DNA of 64,000 nucleotides, from assembly GCA_900768815.1 (NCBI GenBank), contig CAAGEE010000014.1:35020-99019 (forward strand). The letters run 5' to 3'. The stretch comes from Bacilli bacterium. GTDB taxonomy: Bacteria > Bacillota_I > Bacilli_A > RF39 > UBA660. A program made the translations under genes and the position numbers. This document shows, one piece after another, positions 1-8,641 of this stretch (positions within the stretch are counted from its first letter, which is position 1; each line of letters starts with the position of its first letter). The notes under the pieces are model-generated. The model did not search any database, was not told the DNA's origin, and saw only the letters and a list, made by a program, of their open reading frames with translations.

Positions 1-45
1 GATTTAAAATTAGAAGAAAATAGAAAAGAAGGTTTGGAGGAATAA
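1..45 (+). CDS. 3' end of an upstream gene, cut by the window edge
   Basis: Frame 1 reads 14 sense codons (DLKLEENRKEGLEE) and then TAA at 43-45, two bases before the tyrS start. The tyrS Shine-Dalgarno lies inside this tail, as expected for a tightly coupled upstream gene. The charged composition resembles a protein C-terminus, but the fragment is too short to identify and could be a chance open frame. Confidence 0.4.
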   Translation, partial: DLKLEENRKEGLEE

Positions 46-47
46 AA

Positions 48-1274
48 ATGAAAATATTTGATGAATTAAAATGGAGAGGATTACTAAAAGATATTAGTAG
101 TCCAGATTTAGAAGAAAAACTTAATAAGGGAGGAATGACATTCTATATTGGAACAGATCCTACTGGGGATAGTTTACATATAGGACATTTCTCATCATTT
201 TTAATCTCTAAGAGATTAAAAGATGCAGGACACAATCCAATTTTGTTAGTTGGGGGAGCAACAGGACTTATTGGAGATCCAAAGCCAGACGCAGAGCGTC
301 CTATGATTACTAAAGAGGAAGTTCAACATAATTTTGAATGTTTAAAAGCTCAGGCGCAAAAATTATTTGGGTTTACTGTTGTTAATAACTATGATTGGTC
401 TAAGGATCTTAATTTTATAGATTTCTTACGTGACTATGGAAAATTCTTTAATGTTAATTATATGTTAGGTAAAGATACAGTTGCGAGAAGACTTGAAACT
501 GGTATTACTTATACTGAATTTTCTTACATGATTATGCAAGCACTAGATTTCTGTTGGTTATATGAAAATATGAATTGTGAAATGCAAGTTGCTGGACAAG
601 ACCAATGGGGAAATATTACTGCTGGAATTGACTTAATTCGTAAAAAACTTGGAAAAGAGGCTTATGGATTTACAATGCCATTACTAACTAAGAAAGATGG
701 TACTAAGTTTGGTAAAACTAATGGTAAAGCAATTTGGTTAGATAGAGAGAAAACTTCTCCATATGAGATGTACCAATTCTTTGTAAATGTTGAAGACGAA
801 AAAGTTATTGATTACTTAAAATTTTTAACATTCTTATCAAAAGAAGAAATTGAGGAATTAGAAGCCAAGAATAAAGAAAATCCACATTTAAGAGAAGCTC
901 ATAAAAAATTAGCTGAAGAAGTAATTACTTTTGTACATGGACATGAGGCATATGAAGAGGCAGTTAAAATTACTGAGGCATTATTTAATGGAAAAGTACG
1001 TGATTTGACTGCTCATCAAATCAAAGATGCATTTAATGGAATTGATCCATTTAAAGTTAGTGAAGATACATTATTAGTAGAGGTATTAGTTAATAATGAT
1101 ATTTGTTCTAGTAAGAGAGAGGCAAGAGAATTCATTACTAATGGATCAATTACTGTAAATGATGAAAAAATTACAGATGTAGGATTTGTAATTACTAAAG
1201 AGGTTTGTATTGGAGATAAGTTCATTATAATACGTCGTGGTAAGAAGAATTACTACATAGGTGTATTTGAATAA
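48..1274 (+). CDS. tyrS: Tyrosyl-tRNA synthetase
   Basis: This class I synthetase charges tRNA-Tyr with tyrosine in the cytosol. The HIGH motif is at residues 44-47 (DSLHIGH) and the KMSKS-equivalent loop is KFGKT at about 220-224. An S4-type RNA-binding domain occupies roughly residues 345-405, where the frame keeps the SKREAREFI and GDKF features of that fold. At 408 residues it has normal length for a bacterial TyrRS. The ATG at 48 follows GGAGG at 36-40 with 7 nt spacing. In Bacillus tyrS also lies near rpsD, ezrA and thiI, as here. Any upstream T-box would be outside the window. Confidence 0.97.
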   Translation: MKIFDELKWRGLLKDISSPDLEEKLNKGGMTFYIGTDPTGDSLHIGHFSSFLISKRLKDAGHNPILLVGGATGLIGDPKPDAERPMITKEEVQHNFECLKAQAQKLFGFTVVNNYDWSKDLNFIDFLRDYGKFFNVNYMLGKDTVARRLETGITYTEFSYMIMQALDFCWLYENMNCEMQVAGQDQWGNITAGIDLIRKKLGKEAYGFTMPLLTKKDGTKFGKTNGKAIWLDREKTSPYEMYQFFVNVEDEKVIDYLKFLTFLSKEEIEELEAKNKENPHLREAHKKLAEEVITFVHGHEAYEEAVKITEALFNGKVRDLTAHQIKDAFNGIDPFKVSEDTLLVEVLVNNDICSSKREAREFITNGSITVNDEKITDVGFVITKEVCIGDKFIIIRRGKKNYYIGVFE

Positions 1275-1287
1275 GTAAATTTACAAT

Positions 1288-1320
1288 AAAGAAAATATAA
1301 ATTGGTTATATTTTCTTTTT
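1288..1320 (+). terminator. Intrinsic terminator after tyrS
   Basis: A perfect 13-bp stem (1288-1300 with 1306-1318) has a 5-nt loop, and its 3' arm runs into a T-rich tail. It separates tyrS from the following membrane protein gene. Confidence 0.85.
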
Positions 1321-1377
1321 ACTTGTGGAAAAAACTTTTTGTTTTTGTTATTATGTTATTAGGGTGGGGTGATATAT

Positions 1378-2589
1378 GTGGATAAAAGAATTTTAAAGAC
1401 TTTAAAAGTTATGTTTTTTATTTGTTTTTGTGTTTTACTTGTGGAAGTTTTATATTTTACTTATGTTAGTTTTTTTAGAGAAAAAAAGTCTATATATTTT
1501 GATGGTATAAATGCTGTTGAAATAAATAAGAATAATGATTATGTTACTGTTGGCAGTAATAATAATAATGATATGCATTATGAAAAGGCTAAGCTTACTA
1601 AGTATAATGCTAAGAAAGAGAGAATTTTTGAAACTTTATATAATAAGGGCTTTAATGGGGCTTTTTTCGATGTTACTATAGATGATGGTAATTATATTGC
1701 TGTTGGAAGTTATGAGGCAACTGAAGAAGAACATGAAAAGGGTATTAGAGAGGCTTTATTTGTTAAGTATGATAATAATGGAAAAGTTATATTTGATAAG
1801 AGTTTTAAAGCATTGGATGATTCTAAGTTTGTTGGCGTTGAAGTAATAGATGATGGCTATTTAGTAGTGGGGCAAAGTATTTATAATAATATGACTTTAG
1901 GCTTGTCTGAAAAAGGTGGTGCTTATCTAGTAAAGCTAGATAAAGTAGGTAATATTGTATGGAAAAGTAATTATGGTGGTAATAAGGCTGCTATATACAA
2001 TGATGTAGTTGTTTATGATAATTATATTTATGTTACAGGAAGAGATTCTTCTAGAATTGGACTTCTTAATAAATATGATATGGATGGTAATTTAGTTAAA
2101 AGTGCAGGATATGAGTATACGGATAGTTTGGGATTTACTAGTATGGTTGTATTAGATGATGGTATAGTTGTATCTGGTGCTAAGAAGAGTGTTGATGAGA
2201 AGAATAATTCGATTGTAGATGCACTTTTAGTTAAGTATGATTTTGATTGTAATTATATAAATGAAGTTAGTTATGATGATTTAGGTATTGAGAGATTTAA
2301 TAGGGTGATTAAAGATAAAAATAATAATTTACTCGTTGTTGGTAATAAGGTTAGTTCTGATACTAGTGATACATCTATTTTATATAATGGAATAATTGGT
2401 AAGTATAAGAGTGATTTAACTAGTATAAAGATTGATAATTATGGAGAGCAGGCTGATGATCATTTTACGGATGTTTTATTACTTGGGGATAATTATTTAG
2501 TTGTTGGTTATGGTTCTTATGAAGATGGTAGTTATTTGGGTAAATTTATTGTTTATAGTGATGCTTTAAAAATATTGGAGGTTCGATAA
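1378..2589 (+). CDS. Membrane-anchored predicted beta-propeller protein, function unknown
   Basis: The 403-residue product starts with a short basic segment and one hydrophobic helix (about residues 6-30, MFFICFCVLLVEVLYF), which should leave the rest outside the cell. The outer part holds about seven similar strands of the type DGYLVVGQS, DGNYIAVGS, DNYLVVGYG, spaced roughly 50 residues apart, as in a seven-bladed propeller. I do not recognise a named family. A GTG at 1378 is preferred because the Shine-Dalgarno GGGGTGAT (1366-1373) gives good spacing; an in-frame GTG at 1369 would lie inside that site. The stop overlaps the next start by one base (TAATG), so the two genes are probably translationally coupled. 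Confidence 0.75.
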   Translation: MDKRILKTLKVMFFICFCVLLVEVLYFTYVSFFREKKSIYFDGINAVEINKNNDYVTVGSNNNNDMHYEKAKLTKYNAKKERIFETLYNKGFNGAFFDVTIDDGNYIAVGSYEATEEEHEKGIREALFVKYDNNGKVIFDKSFKALDDSKFVGVEVIDDGYLVVGQSIYNNMTLGLSEKGGAYLVKLDKVGNIVWKSNYGGNKAAIYNDVVVYDNYIYVTGRDSSRIGLLNKYDMDGNLVKSAGYEYTDSLGFTSMVVLDDGIVVSGAKKSVDEKNNSIVDALLVKYDFDCNYINEVSYDDLGIERFNRVIKDKNNNLLVVGNKVSSDTSDTSILYNGIIGKYKSDLTSIKIDNYGEQADDHFTDVLLLGDNYLVVGYGSYEDGSYLGKFIVYSDALKILEVR

Positions 2590-3143
2590 TGAAAATTACT
2601 TTGGTTAGACATGGAGAAACTGATTTTAATAAAGAAGGCAAAATTCAAGGATTATCAAATAATTTATTAAATGATACTGGCAGAAGACAATGTCGTGATC
2701 TTAGAATGCGACTTAGTGACGAACATTTTGATTATTGTTACATGTCTCCGTTAGTTAGAACTGTTGAGACGGCTATGATACTTATTGGTGATAGAGTGGA
2801 GATGATTCCTGATAAACGTTTAATTGAACGTGATATGGGTGAATTAGAAGGTAAGTCTAGAGATGAATATGATTTTACTAAGTTTTGGGATTATAATTTG
2901 AATTTAGGAGATTATGGTGTTGAAAAAGTACAAGATATTTTTAAAAGATGTCGTGATGTTTTGAATTACATAATAAAAAAACATCCTGGTAAGGATATTT
3001 TGATTGTATCTCATGGAGCTCCAGTTAGAGCAATGCATCACTTATTAAAAAATAGTGATTTGAATGGTAATTTAAGAAACATTGATGTTAAGAATTGTTA
3101 TTATGAAATTATTGATGTAGATGAAGAGATTATTAAATTATAA
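2589..3143 (+). CDS. Histidine phosphatase family protein (phosphoglycerate mutase-like)
   Basis: The N-terminal LVRHGETDFN is the phosphohistidine (RHG) signature, and SHGAPVRA near residue 140-147 holds the second catalytic His. ERDMGELEG supplies the acidic catalytic region. At 184 residues it fits the small cofactor-independent branch (GpmB/PhoE/CobC-like), which includes sugar-phosphate and nucleotide phosphatases; substrate cannot be told from sequence. GGAGGT just before the start lies at the end of the preceding gene, and the one-base overlap indicates coupling to the propeller protein. Confidence 0.85.
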   Translation: MKITLVRHGETDFNKEGKIQGLSNNLLNDTGRRQCRDLRMRLSDEHFDYCYMSPLVRTVETAMILIGDRVEMIPDKRLIERDMGELEGKSRDEYDFTKFWDYNLNLGDYGVEKVQDIFKRCRDVLNYIIKKHPGKDILIVSHGAPVRAMHHLLKNSDLNGNLRNIDVKNCYYEIIDVDEEIIKL

Positions 3144-3148
3144 ATAAA

Positions 3149-3180
3149 AAGAACACTTTTTGGGAGTGTTCTTAATTTTT
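3149..3180. terminator. Bidirectional terminator between the phosphatase gene and rpsD
   Basis: A 9-bp stem (3149-3157 with 3165-3173) is flanked by an A-run on the left and a T-run on the right, so it can terminate the rightward phosphatase transcript and the leftward rpsD transcript. Confidence 0.8.
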
Positions 3181-3782
3181 TACTTGTTGTAGAATTCAAC
3201 GATTAATGCTTCATTAATATCAGCATTAAGTTCATTTCTTTCAGGTAATCTTACAAATGTTGCTTCTTTCTTATTTTCATCATAAGTTATGAAATCAACA
3301 CGTTTTGTGATTTTTGATAATGCTTCTTCAACTACTTTTAAGTTTTTGTCATCTTCTTTAAGAGAGATAACATCTCCAACTTTAACTCTGTATGATGGAA
3401 TATCAACTTTTTTACCATTAACAGTTACGTGTCCATGGTTAACAAGTTGTCTTGCACCACGACGAGTAGAAGCAAATCCAGCACGGTAAACTAAGTTATC
3501 TAAACGAGATTCAAGTAATCTTAAGAAGTTAGTACCATGAATACCTTGTAATTTAGCTGCTTCATCGAAAGTTTTTCTGAATTGTCTTTCGTTTAATCCA
3601 TACATGAAACGAACTTTTTGTTTTTCTTTTAATTGAGTTCCGTAATCAGATAATTTACCTTTACGATCTTTTCCATGTTGTCCTGGACCATATGGACGAC
3701 GAGCTAATTCTTTACCTGTTTCAGTAATAGAGAAACCAACACGACGAGCTTGTTTATAATTAGGACCTGTATATCTTGCCAT
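3180..3782 (-). CDS. rpsD: 30S ribosomal protein S4
   Basis: This 200-residue primary 16S rRNA binding protein nucleates assembly of the small-subunit body. The N-terminal ARYTGPNYKQARRVGFSI and the central S4 RNA-binding domain (about residues 90-150, LESRLDNLVYRAGFASTRR onward) are typical. No N-terminal zinc Cys cluster is present, so it is the zinc-free form. The start is preceded by AAAGGAG. In many Bacilli rpsD is monocistronic and represses its own translation through its leader; a long leader follows here on the same strand. Confidence 0.97.
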   Translation of the reverse strand: MARYTGPNYKQARRVGFSITETGKELARRPYGPGQHGKDRKGKLSDYGTQLKEKQKVRFMYGLNERQFRKTFDEAAKLQGIHGTNFLRLLESRLDNLVYRAGFASTRRGARQLVNHGHVTVNGKKVDIPSYRVKVGDVISLKEDDKNLKVVEEALSKITKRVDFITYDENKKEATFVRLPERNELNADINEALIVEFYNK

Positions 3783-3939
3783 AATTAATTCTCCTTTCTT
3801 TATTTTTGCAATTTACTGAAATTATTTAGTCATATCTTAGGGAGTTTTTCGCTTTTTCGCATAAACAGCAATAGTTACTAAACACTATATGAAAAACACT
3901 TTAAAATATTCTAAATCCGCTGTTTCAAGTTAATTTGCA
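3783..3939 (-). ncRNA. Putative S4 autoregulatory leader of rpsD mRNA
   Basis: The predicted rpsD transcript start (near 3939) leaves about 155 nt of untranslated leader, far longer than other leaders here, which are often only 10-20 nt. On the minus strand complementary segments can pair: AACAGC near the 5' end with GCTGTT further down, and GTTTTTC with GAAAAAC. Bacillus rpsD leaders bind S4 and repress translation. Assignment is by position and length plus partial pairing; I could not fold it. Confidence 0.45.
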
Positions 3940-3945
3940 TTTATA

Positions 3946-3974
3946 ATTATAGGGTAAATATGTTGATATGTCAA
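3946..3974 (-). promoter_or_regulatory. Consensus sigma-A promoter for rpsD
   Basis: On the minus strand TTGACA (3974-3969), a 17-nt spacer and TATAAT (3951-3946) match the vegetative consensus exactly, as expected for a ribosomal protein gene. Confidence 0.9.
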
Positions 3975-3991
3975 GGAATTTTAGATATGGT
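3963..3991 (+). promoter_or_regulatory. Possible promoter for ezrA
   Basis: TTGATA (3963-3968), a 17-nt spacer and TATGGT (3986-3991) form a weaker vegetative-type promoter facing ezrA. Its minus-35 box abuts the minus-35 box of the rpsD promoter. A second candidate, TTGTGT-16-TATGAT at 4032-4059, would leave a leader of only a few bases. Confidence 0.3.
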
Positions 3992-4071
3992 CAAATAAAA
4001 TTTAATAAAAATGTAGAAAAATGACACATTATTGTGTTAAAATGTACTTATACTATGATAGAGGTGAGGAT

Positions 4072-5781
4072 ATGGATGGGCAATATTTAATTATCGGTTC
4101 GGCTGTTGTTATTGCGCTAGTTATTGTTATTGTTATTCTTCACTTTATTAGACAATTTGAAATGAAATATTATCGAGATAAGATAAAAGAATTAGAAAAA
4201 CAAAGAAATATTGTGGCTAGCACACCAGTGCTTTTAGAATTGTCTAAAGTTGAACCAATTATCAAAAATGATAAAATGGAAGAAAAATATAACAAATGGC
4301 AAGATGAATTTGTTTTTATAAAAGAAAATAGATTGACTTTAATTGATGATATGTTGATAGATTTGGATATTTATATAGATAAAAGGGATTATAAGTCTTG
4401 TGGATACTCTATGGCTAAAATAGAAATGGAGATTTATAAAGTAAGGGAAGCAGCAGATCATTTGTTAGAAGAAATTAAAGATATTACTTTGAGTGAAGAA
4501 AAGTATAGAGCTATTGTTACTAAGTTGAAGACTAAGTATAGAGAACTTAATAAAGATTTCCAAGATCATAAAAATTTGTATGAGCAAATGCAAGAACCTA
4601 TTTCTTTACAATTAGAGAATATAGAAAGAAGATTTTTAGATTTTGAAAAAGTAATGGATGATAATGATTATGCAGAGGTTGTACATATAGTTAAAGCACT
4701 TGATACAATGATTGAACATATAGAGATTATTGTAAAAGAAGTACCTGATGTTTTGCTTATGGCAAATCAAATTATTCCAAAGAGAGTAAAAGAAGTAAAA
4801 GAAAATTATGATGAGATGATTGAGTTAGGATTTCCACTCGATTACTTAAATATTGATTATAACTTAGATGAAATTAATAAAAATGTTGAGGGTATTTTAG
4901 ATAAAGTTAATGTTTTAAATCTAGAAGGATGTATGTTTGATTTAAAGACTATGTTAGAGTACTTAGATTCGTTATTTATTGATTTTGAAAAAGAGAGATT
5001 AGCACGAAAAGTTTATGAAGAAGTTGAAAATGACTTTGCTAAAAAGATAGAGAAGACTAACAAATTAGTTTGTGATGTTTATGAACAACTTGACGATATT
5101 AAAAAATTATATGATTTAAATGATGAAGATGTAGAGATTATACATAATGTTAATAAGAGTTTAGTAGTTATTAATGATGATTATAAAAAAATGTTATCTA
5201 AGGTTGCTGCTAAAAGCTCTCCGTATACAATGCTTAATAAAGAGATTGAAGATTTGACTATTAGACTAAGTAATATGGAAGAAGAGTTAGATAGTTCTTT
5301 AAAATCTCTTGGTAATATGTATGAAGATGAAGTAAGGGCTAGAGAACAATTGAAAGAGATACAAGAATTCTTAAAGCAATGTAAAAATAAGATGAGAACT
5401 TATAAGTTGCCTGTTATTACAGATAATTACTTTGTACAATTATCAGAGGCAAATGAGGCAATAGAAGAAGTTAAGAAAGAATTGGATAAAAAACCAATAG
5501 TTATTAATATATTAAATACAAGAGTTGATACAGCAAGAGATTTAGTTTTAAAACTTTATAATACAACTAATGAAATGGTTAGAATGGCACAATGTGCAGA
5601 GATTGCAATTGTATATGGTAATAGATATAGAGATTATGATGAAGTTGATGCTGGACTTGATGATGCTAGAGTTAAGTTTTTTGCAGGCGACTATAAAAAG
5701 GCTTTAGATTTAGCAATTAGAACGATATCTTTAGTAGATGAAGATATAACTAAAAAATTATTTAATAATGAAGGATATTAA
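4072..5781 (+). CDS. ezrA: Septation ring formation regulator EzrA
   Basis: EzrA is a membrane-anchored negative regulator of FtsZ ring assembly that also links division to wall synthesis. The 569-residue product starts with a short outside tail and one transmembrane helix (about residues 5-24, IIGSAVVIALVIVIVILHFI), followed by long charged spectrin-like coiled coils over the rest. Length agrees with about 560 residues in Bacillus. ATG 4072 is chosen because GAGGTGAGG at 4061-4069 precedes it; a start at 4021 would add an unlikely segment before the helix. Its place between rpsD and thiI matches Bacillus. Confidence 0.9.
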   Translation: MDGQYLIIGSAVVIALVIVIVILHFIRQFEMKYYRDKIKELEKQRNIVASTPVLLELSKVEPIIKNDKMEEKYNKWQDEFVFIKENRLTLIDDMLIDLDIYIDKRDYKSCGYSMAKIEMEIYKVREAADHLLEEIKDITLSEEKYRAIVTKLKTKYRELNKDFQDHKNLYEQMQEPISLQLENIERRFLDFEKVMDDNDYAEVVHIVKALDTMIEHIEIIVKEVPDVLLMANQIIPKRVKEVKENYDEMIELGFPLDYLNIDYNLDEINKNVEGILDKVNVLNLEGCMFDLKTMLEYLDSLFIDFEKERLARKVYEEVENDFAKKIEKTNKLVCDVYEQLDDIKKLYDLNDEDVEIIHNVNKSLVVINDDYKKMLSKVAAKSSPYTMLNKEIEDLTIRLSNMEEELDSSLKSLGNMYEDEVRAREQLKEIQEFLKQCKNKMRTYKLPVITDNYFVQLSEANEAIEEVKKELDKKPIVINILNTRVDTARDLVLKLYNTTNEMVRMAQCAEIAIVYGNRYRDYDEVDAGLDDARVKFFAGDYKKALDLAIRTISLVDEDITKKLFNNEGY

Positions 5782-5789
5782 AAACAAAA

Positions 5790-5827
5790 ATAAGGACTGG
5801 TTATGGACTTAGTTCTTGTTTTTTTAT
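5790..5827 (+). terminator. Intrinsic terminator after ezrA
   Basis: A 7-bp stem with one G-U pair (792-798 with 811-817 of the 5 kb block, i.e. 5792-5798 and 5811-5817) is followed by a run of Ts. The T-run may also serve as the upstream part of the thiI promoter. Confidence 0.65.
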
Positions 5828-5836
5828 GAGTTTTTG

Positions 5837-5845
5837 TGATAAAAT
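5837..5845 (+). promoter_or_regulatory. Extended minus-10 box for thiI
   Basis: TGATAAAAT matches an extended minus-10 element, and TTGTTT at 5816-5821 is a plausible minus-35 at 18 nt. The predicted leader is only about 10 nt. Confidence 0.5.
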
Positions 5846-5861
5846 AGCGCTGGTGATGAAA

Positions 5862-7049
5862 ATGGATCGTGTAATTTTAGTTAAATATGGAGAACTTAGT
5901 ACGAAGAAAGCTAATAGAAATTTCTTTATTAATACTTTATATAATAATGTAAAAAATAAACTTAGTAAGTATAATGTTAAAATTAGTAAAGATAGGGCAA
6001 GAATGTATATTGAGTTTAAAGATAGTGAATTAGAAGATATTAAAAAAATAATTGATAAAATTTTTGGTATACATATGTATCATATTGCTTATATAGTTGA
6101 TACTAATAGTGATGATATTTGTAATAAGACTATGGAAATTTTAAAAAACATTAATTTTTCAACTTTTAAAGTGGAAACTAAGAGAAGTTATAAGAGTTTT
6201 CCACAAGATAGTATGGAATTTAGTAAAAGTCTTGGGGGATTTATTTTAAAAAATATTAAAAATGTTAAAGTTGATGTTCATAATCCTGAAATTTTAGTAC
6301 AAGTTGAAATTAGAGAAGGACATTCATATATATATCTTAATAGTTATCATGGAGCAGGTGGATATCCTGTAGGTACTCAACCTAAGGGAATGTTAATGTT
6401 ATCTGGAGGAATTGATTCGCCAGTTGCTGGATATTTAGCAATGAAGAGAGGTATAAAACTAGAGGCTGTTTATTTTGAGGCTATTCCACATACTAGTTTG
6501 GAAGCTAGAAATAAAGTTATTGAATTAACTAAAAAGTTAACAGCATATACTAATCATATTAATTTACATATTGTTAATTTTACACCTATTCAAGAAGCAA
6601 TTTATAAAAATTGTAGGAGTGATTATTGTATTACTATTATGCGCAGAATGATGTATCGTATAATGGAAAAGATTGTTAAGAGTCATGATGGTTATGTAAT
6701 AATTAATGGTGAAAGTGTAGGACAAGTTGCTAGTCAAACATTAGTAAGTATGTCAGTAATTAATAGTGTTACTAATGTACCTGTTATTAGACCAGTTGCT
6801 TGTTTAGATAAATTAGAAATAATAGATATTGCTAGAAAAATAGATACGTATGAAACTAGTATTTTACCATTTGAAGATTGTTGTACAGTATTTGTACCAG
6901 CACATCCAGTTATTAATCCTAGAATGGATGTAGCAGTCAAAGAAGAAAATAAGTTTGATTATGTAACTATGATTGAAGATGCACTTAATAATATCAATAC
7001 TATTAAAGTAAATGATAGTATTGATAAAGAATTTGAAATTTTGTTATAA
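5862..7049 (+). CDS. thiI: tRNA 4-thiouridine sulfurtransferase ThiI
   Basis: ThiI adenylates and thiolates U8 of tRNA, and in many bacteria also feeds sulfur to thiazole synthesis. The 395-residue product has an N-terminal ferredoxin-like region, a THUMP domain (to about residue 165) and a PP-loop ATP pyrophosphatase with LSGGIDSP. DCCTVFVPAHP holds the catalytic Cys region. No C-terminal rhodanese domain is present, so this is the short Bacillus form, which needs a cysteine desulfurase partner; SufS at 48109 is the only one in the window. ATG 5862 is preferred over 5826 because GGTGAT lies 4 nt before it. Confidence 0.93.
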   Translation: MDRVILVKYGELSTKKANRNFFINTLYNNVKNKLSKYNVKISKDRARMYIEFKDSELEDIKKIIDKIFGIHMYHIAYIVDTNSDDICNKTMEILKNINFSTFKVETKRSYKSFPQDSMEFSKSLGGFILKNIKNVKVDVHNPEILVQVEIREGHSYIYLNSYHGAGGYPVGTQPKGMLMLSGGIDSPVAGYLAMKRGIKLEAVYFEAIPHTSLEARNKVIELTKKLTAYTNHINLHIVNFTPIQEAIYKNCRSDYCITIMRRMMYRIMEKIVKSHDGYVIINGESVGQVASQTLVSMSVINSVTNVPVIRPVACLDKLEIIDIARKIDTYETSILPFEDCCTVFVPAHPVINPRMDVAVKEENKFDYVTMIEDALNNINTIKVNDSIDKEFEILL

Positions 7050-7119
7050 TTTTCCAATGAAAAAAATGTATTATTTGTAAAAAAATTCACAACCTATTAG
7101 TGTACAGGAGGTGAAATAA

Positions 7120-7335
7120 ATGAATAATACAAAGAATTCTTCAATGAAAATGAGAGTTCCAGGTGCTAAACAAGCTATTGATAAGATGAAATATGAAATA
7201 GCTAACGAATTTGGTGTAAGCCTAGGTGCTGATGCTACTAGCCGTGCAAATGGTTCAGTTGGTGGTGAAATCACAAGACGTTTAGTACAAAATGGATTAA
7301 ACCAAGTTAGTGGAAGCTATAATACAAATAAATAA
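7120..7335 (+). CDS. sspA: Small acid-soluble spore protein, alpha/beta type
   Basis: This 71-residue protein belongs to the DNA-coating SASP family, which converts spore DNA to an A-like form and protects it from UV and heat; it is degraded by the GPR protease on germination. Diagnostic features are KYEIANEFGV (GPR cleavage region) and VGGEITRRLV near the C-terminus. AGGAGGTGA precedes the ATG by a normal distance. Expression is usually sigma-G dependent; upstream I see TGTATT (7067) and CCTATTA (7093), but the spacing of 20 nt is longer than the sigma-G norm. The thiI-ssp order matches Bacillus. This is strong evidence that the organism makes endospores. Confidence 0.95.
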   Translation: MNNTKNSSMKMRVPGAKQAIDKMKYEIANEFGVSLGADATSRANGSVGGEITRRLVQNGLNQVSGSYNTNK

Positions 7336-7353
7336 GTAAATACTTTATAGCTT

Positions 7354-7387
7354 AAAAGATAGGCCTATAGTCTATCTTTTGTTTTTT
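7354..7387 (+). terminator. Intrinsic terminator after the SASP gene
   Basis: A perfect 9-bp stem (7354-7362 with 7372-7380) is followed by GTTTTTT. Confidence 0.85.
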
Positions 7388-7412
7388 GCTTTTAATATTT
7401 AGTTTGGTGTAG

Positions 7413-7418
7413 TATAAT
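7413..7418 (+). promoter_or_regulatory. Minus-10 box upstream of ackA
   Basis: TATAAT lies 32 nt before the ackA start. No convincing minus-35 box is visible at 17 nt. Confidence 0.45.
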
Positions 7419-7449
7419 ATTGGTAGGTTTAGAAAAGAGGTTTTAATGC

Positions 7450-8631
7450 ATGAAAGTCTTATCTGTCAATGCTGGAAGTAGTTCTTTGAAGTTTTCGCTG
7501 TTTGATATGGCGAATAATAATATTCTTGCGTCTGGAGTATTTGAACGTATTGGAATAGAAGGAAGTGCTTTTACGATTAAATTTAATGGCGAAAAAATTG
7601 TTCAAGAAGTGGAGTTAAATAATCATGTTGATGCAGTTAATATTTTAATAGATAAATTAATTAGTTTAGATATAATTAAGTCTTTAGAAGAGATAAATGG
7701 TATTGGACATAGGGTCGCTCATGGAAAAGATTATTTTGATAAGTCTACAATAATTAATGATAGTGTTTTGGAAAAGTTAAGAGAAGTAAAAGATATGGCT
7801 CCTTTACATAATCCAGCTAATTTACTTGGAATAGAAGCTTTTGAAAAAGTATTACCAAATATAGTACAGGTTGCAGTTTTTGATACGGCTTATCATCAAA
7901 GTATGAATGAGGTTTCTTATTTGTATCCTGTTCCTTATGCATGGTATAGAGAGTATGGATTAAGAAAGTATGGTTTTCATGGGACAAGCCATAAGTATAT
8001 AGCGAGGGAAGCTAAAAAAATACTTGGACGTGATAATTATAAATTAATTAGTTGTCATATTGGTAATGGAGGCTCTATTTGTGCTATTAAGGATGGTAAA
8101 TGTGTTGATACTTCGATGGGATTTACTCCTTTAGCGGGTATTATGATGGGGACTAGATCTGGAGATGTTGATCCATCAATTATTCCTTATATAATGGAAA
8201 AAGAGGGTAAGAATGCTTCGGAAGTTATAGAGGATTTGAATAAGAAATCAGGACTTTATGGTATGAGTGAATTTAGTAATGATATGAGAGATATACTTAC
8301 TAGATGTAATGAAGGAGATCATAGGGCTTTAGTTGCTAAGGAAAAGTATGTTAGAAGAATAGTTGATTATATTGCTCAATACTATGTATTATTGGGTGGA
8401 GTAGATATGATTGCTTTAACAGCTGGAGTTGGAGAAAATAATAAAGTAATTAGGAAAGAAATTTTAGATAAATTAGAATGTTTAGGAGTTAAAATTTCAG
8501 ATGAGGCTAATGAAATAGTTGGAGAAGAAATAAAACTTAGTACTAAGGATTCTAAGATTTTAGTATATGTAATTCCAACAGATGAGGAGTTAATGATTGC
8601 TAAAGATACGTATAATTTAATTAATAGATAG
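7450..8631 (+). CDS. ackA: Acetate kinase
   Basis: AckA converts acetyl phosphate and ADP to acetate and ATP, the energy-yielding step of acetate fermentation. The 393-residue product has the N-terminal VLSVNAGSSSLKFS phosphate-binding signature, GFHGTSHKYIA in the middle and GGVDMIALTAGVGEN in the C-terminal ASKHA domain. Length is normal. ATG 7450 follows AAGAGG; the ATG at 7446 is out of frame. Phosphotransacetylase is not in the window. In Bacillus ackA also lies downstream of the thiI-sspA region. Confidence 0.97.
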   Translation: MKVLSVNAGSSSLKFSLFDMANNNILASGVFERIGIEGSAFTIKFNGEKIVQEVELNNHVDAVNILIDKLISLDIIKSLEEINGIGHRVAHGKDYFDKSTIINDSVLEKLREVKDMAPLHNPANLLGIEAFEKVLPNIVQVAVFDTAYHQSMNEVSYLYPVPYAWYREYGLRKYGFHGTSHKYIAREAKKILGRDNYKLISCHIGNGGSICAIKDGKCVDTSMGFTPLAGIMMGTRSGDVDPSIIPYIMEKEGKNASEVIEDLNKKSGLYGMSEFSNDMRDILTRCNEGDHRALVAKEKYVRRIVDYIAQYYVLLGGVDMIALTAGVGENNKVIRKEILDKLECLGVKISDEANEIVGEEIKLSTKDSKILVYVIPTDEELMIAKDTYNLINR

Positions 8632-8641
8632 GAAATTTAAG

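Noticed and set aside
5826..5861. N-terminal extension of thiI
   Set aside because: The extension lies in the promoter and ribosome binding site; family proteins begin at MDRVILVKYGE.
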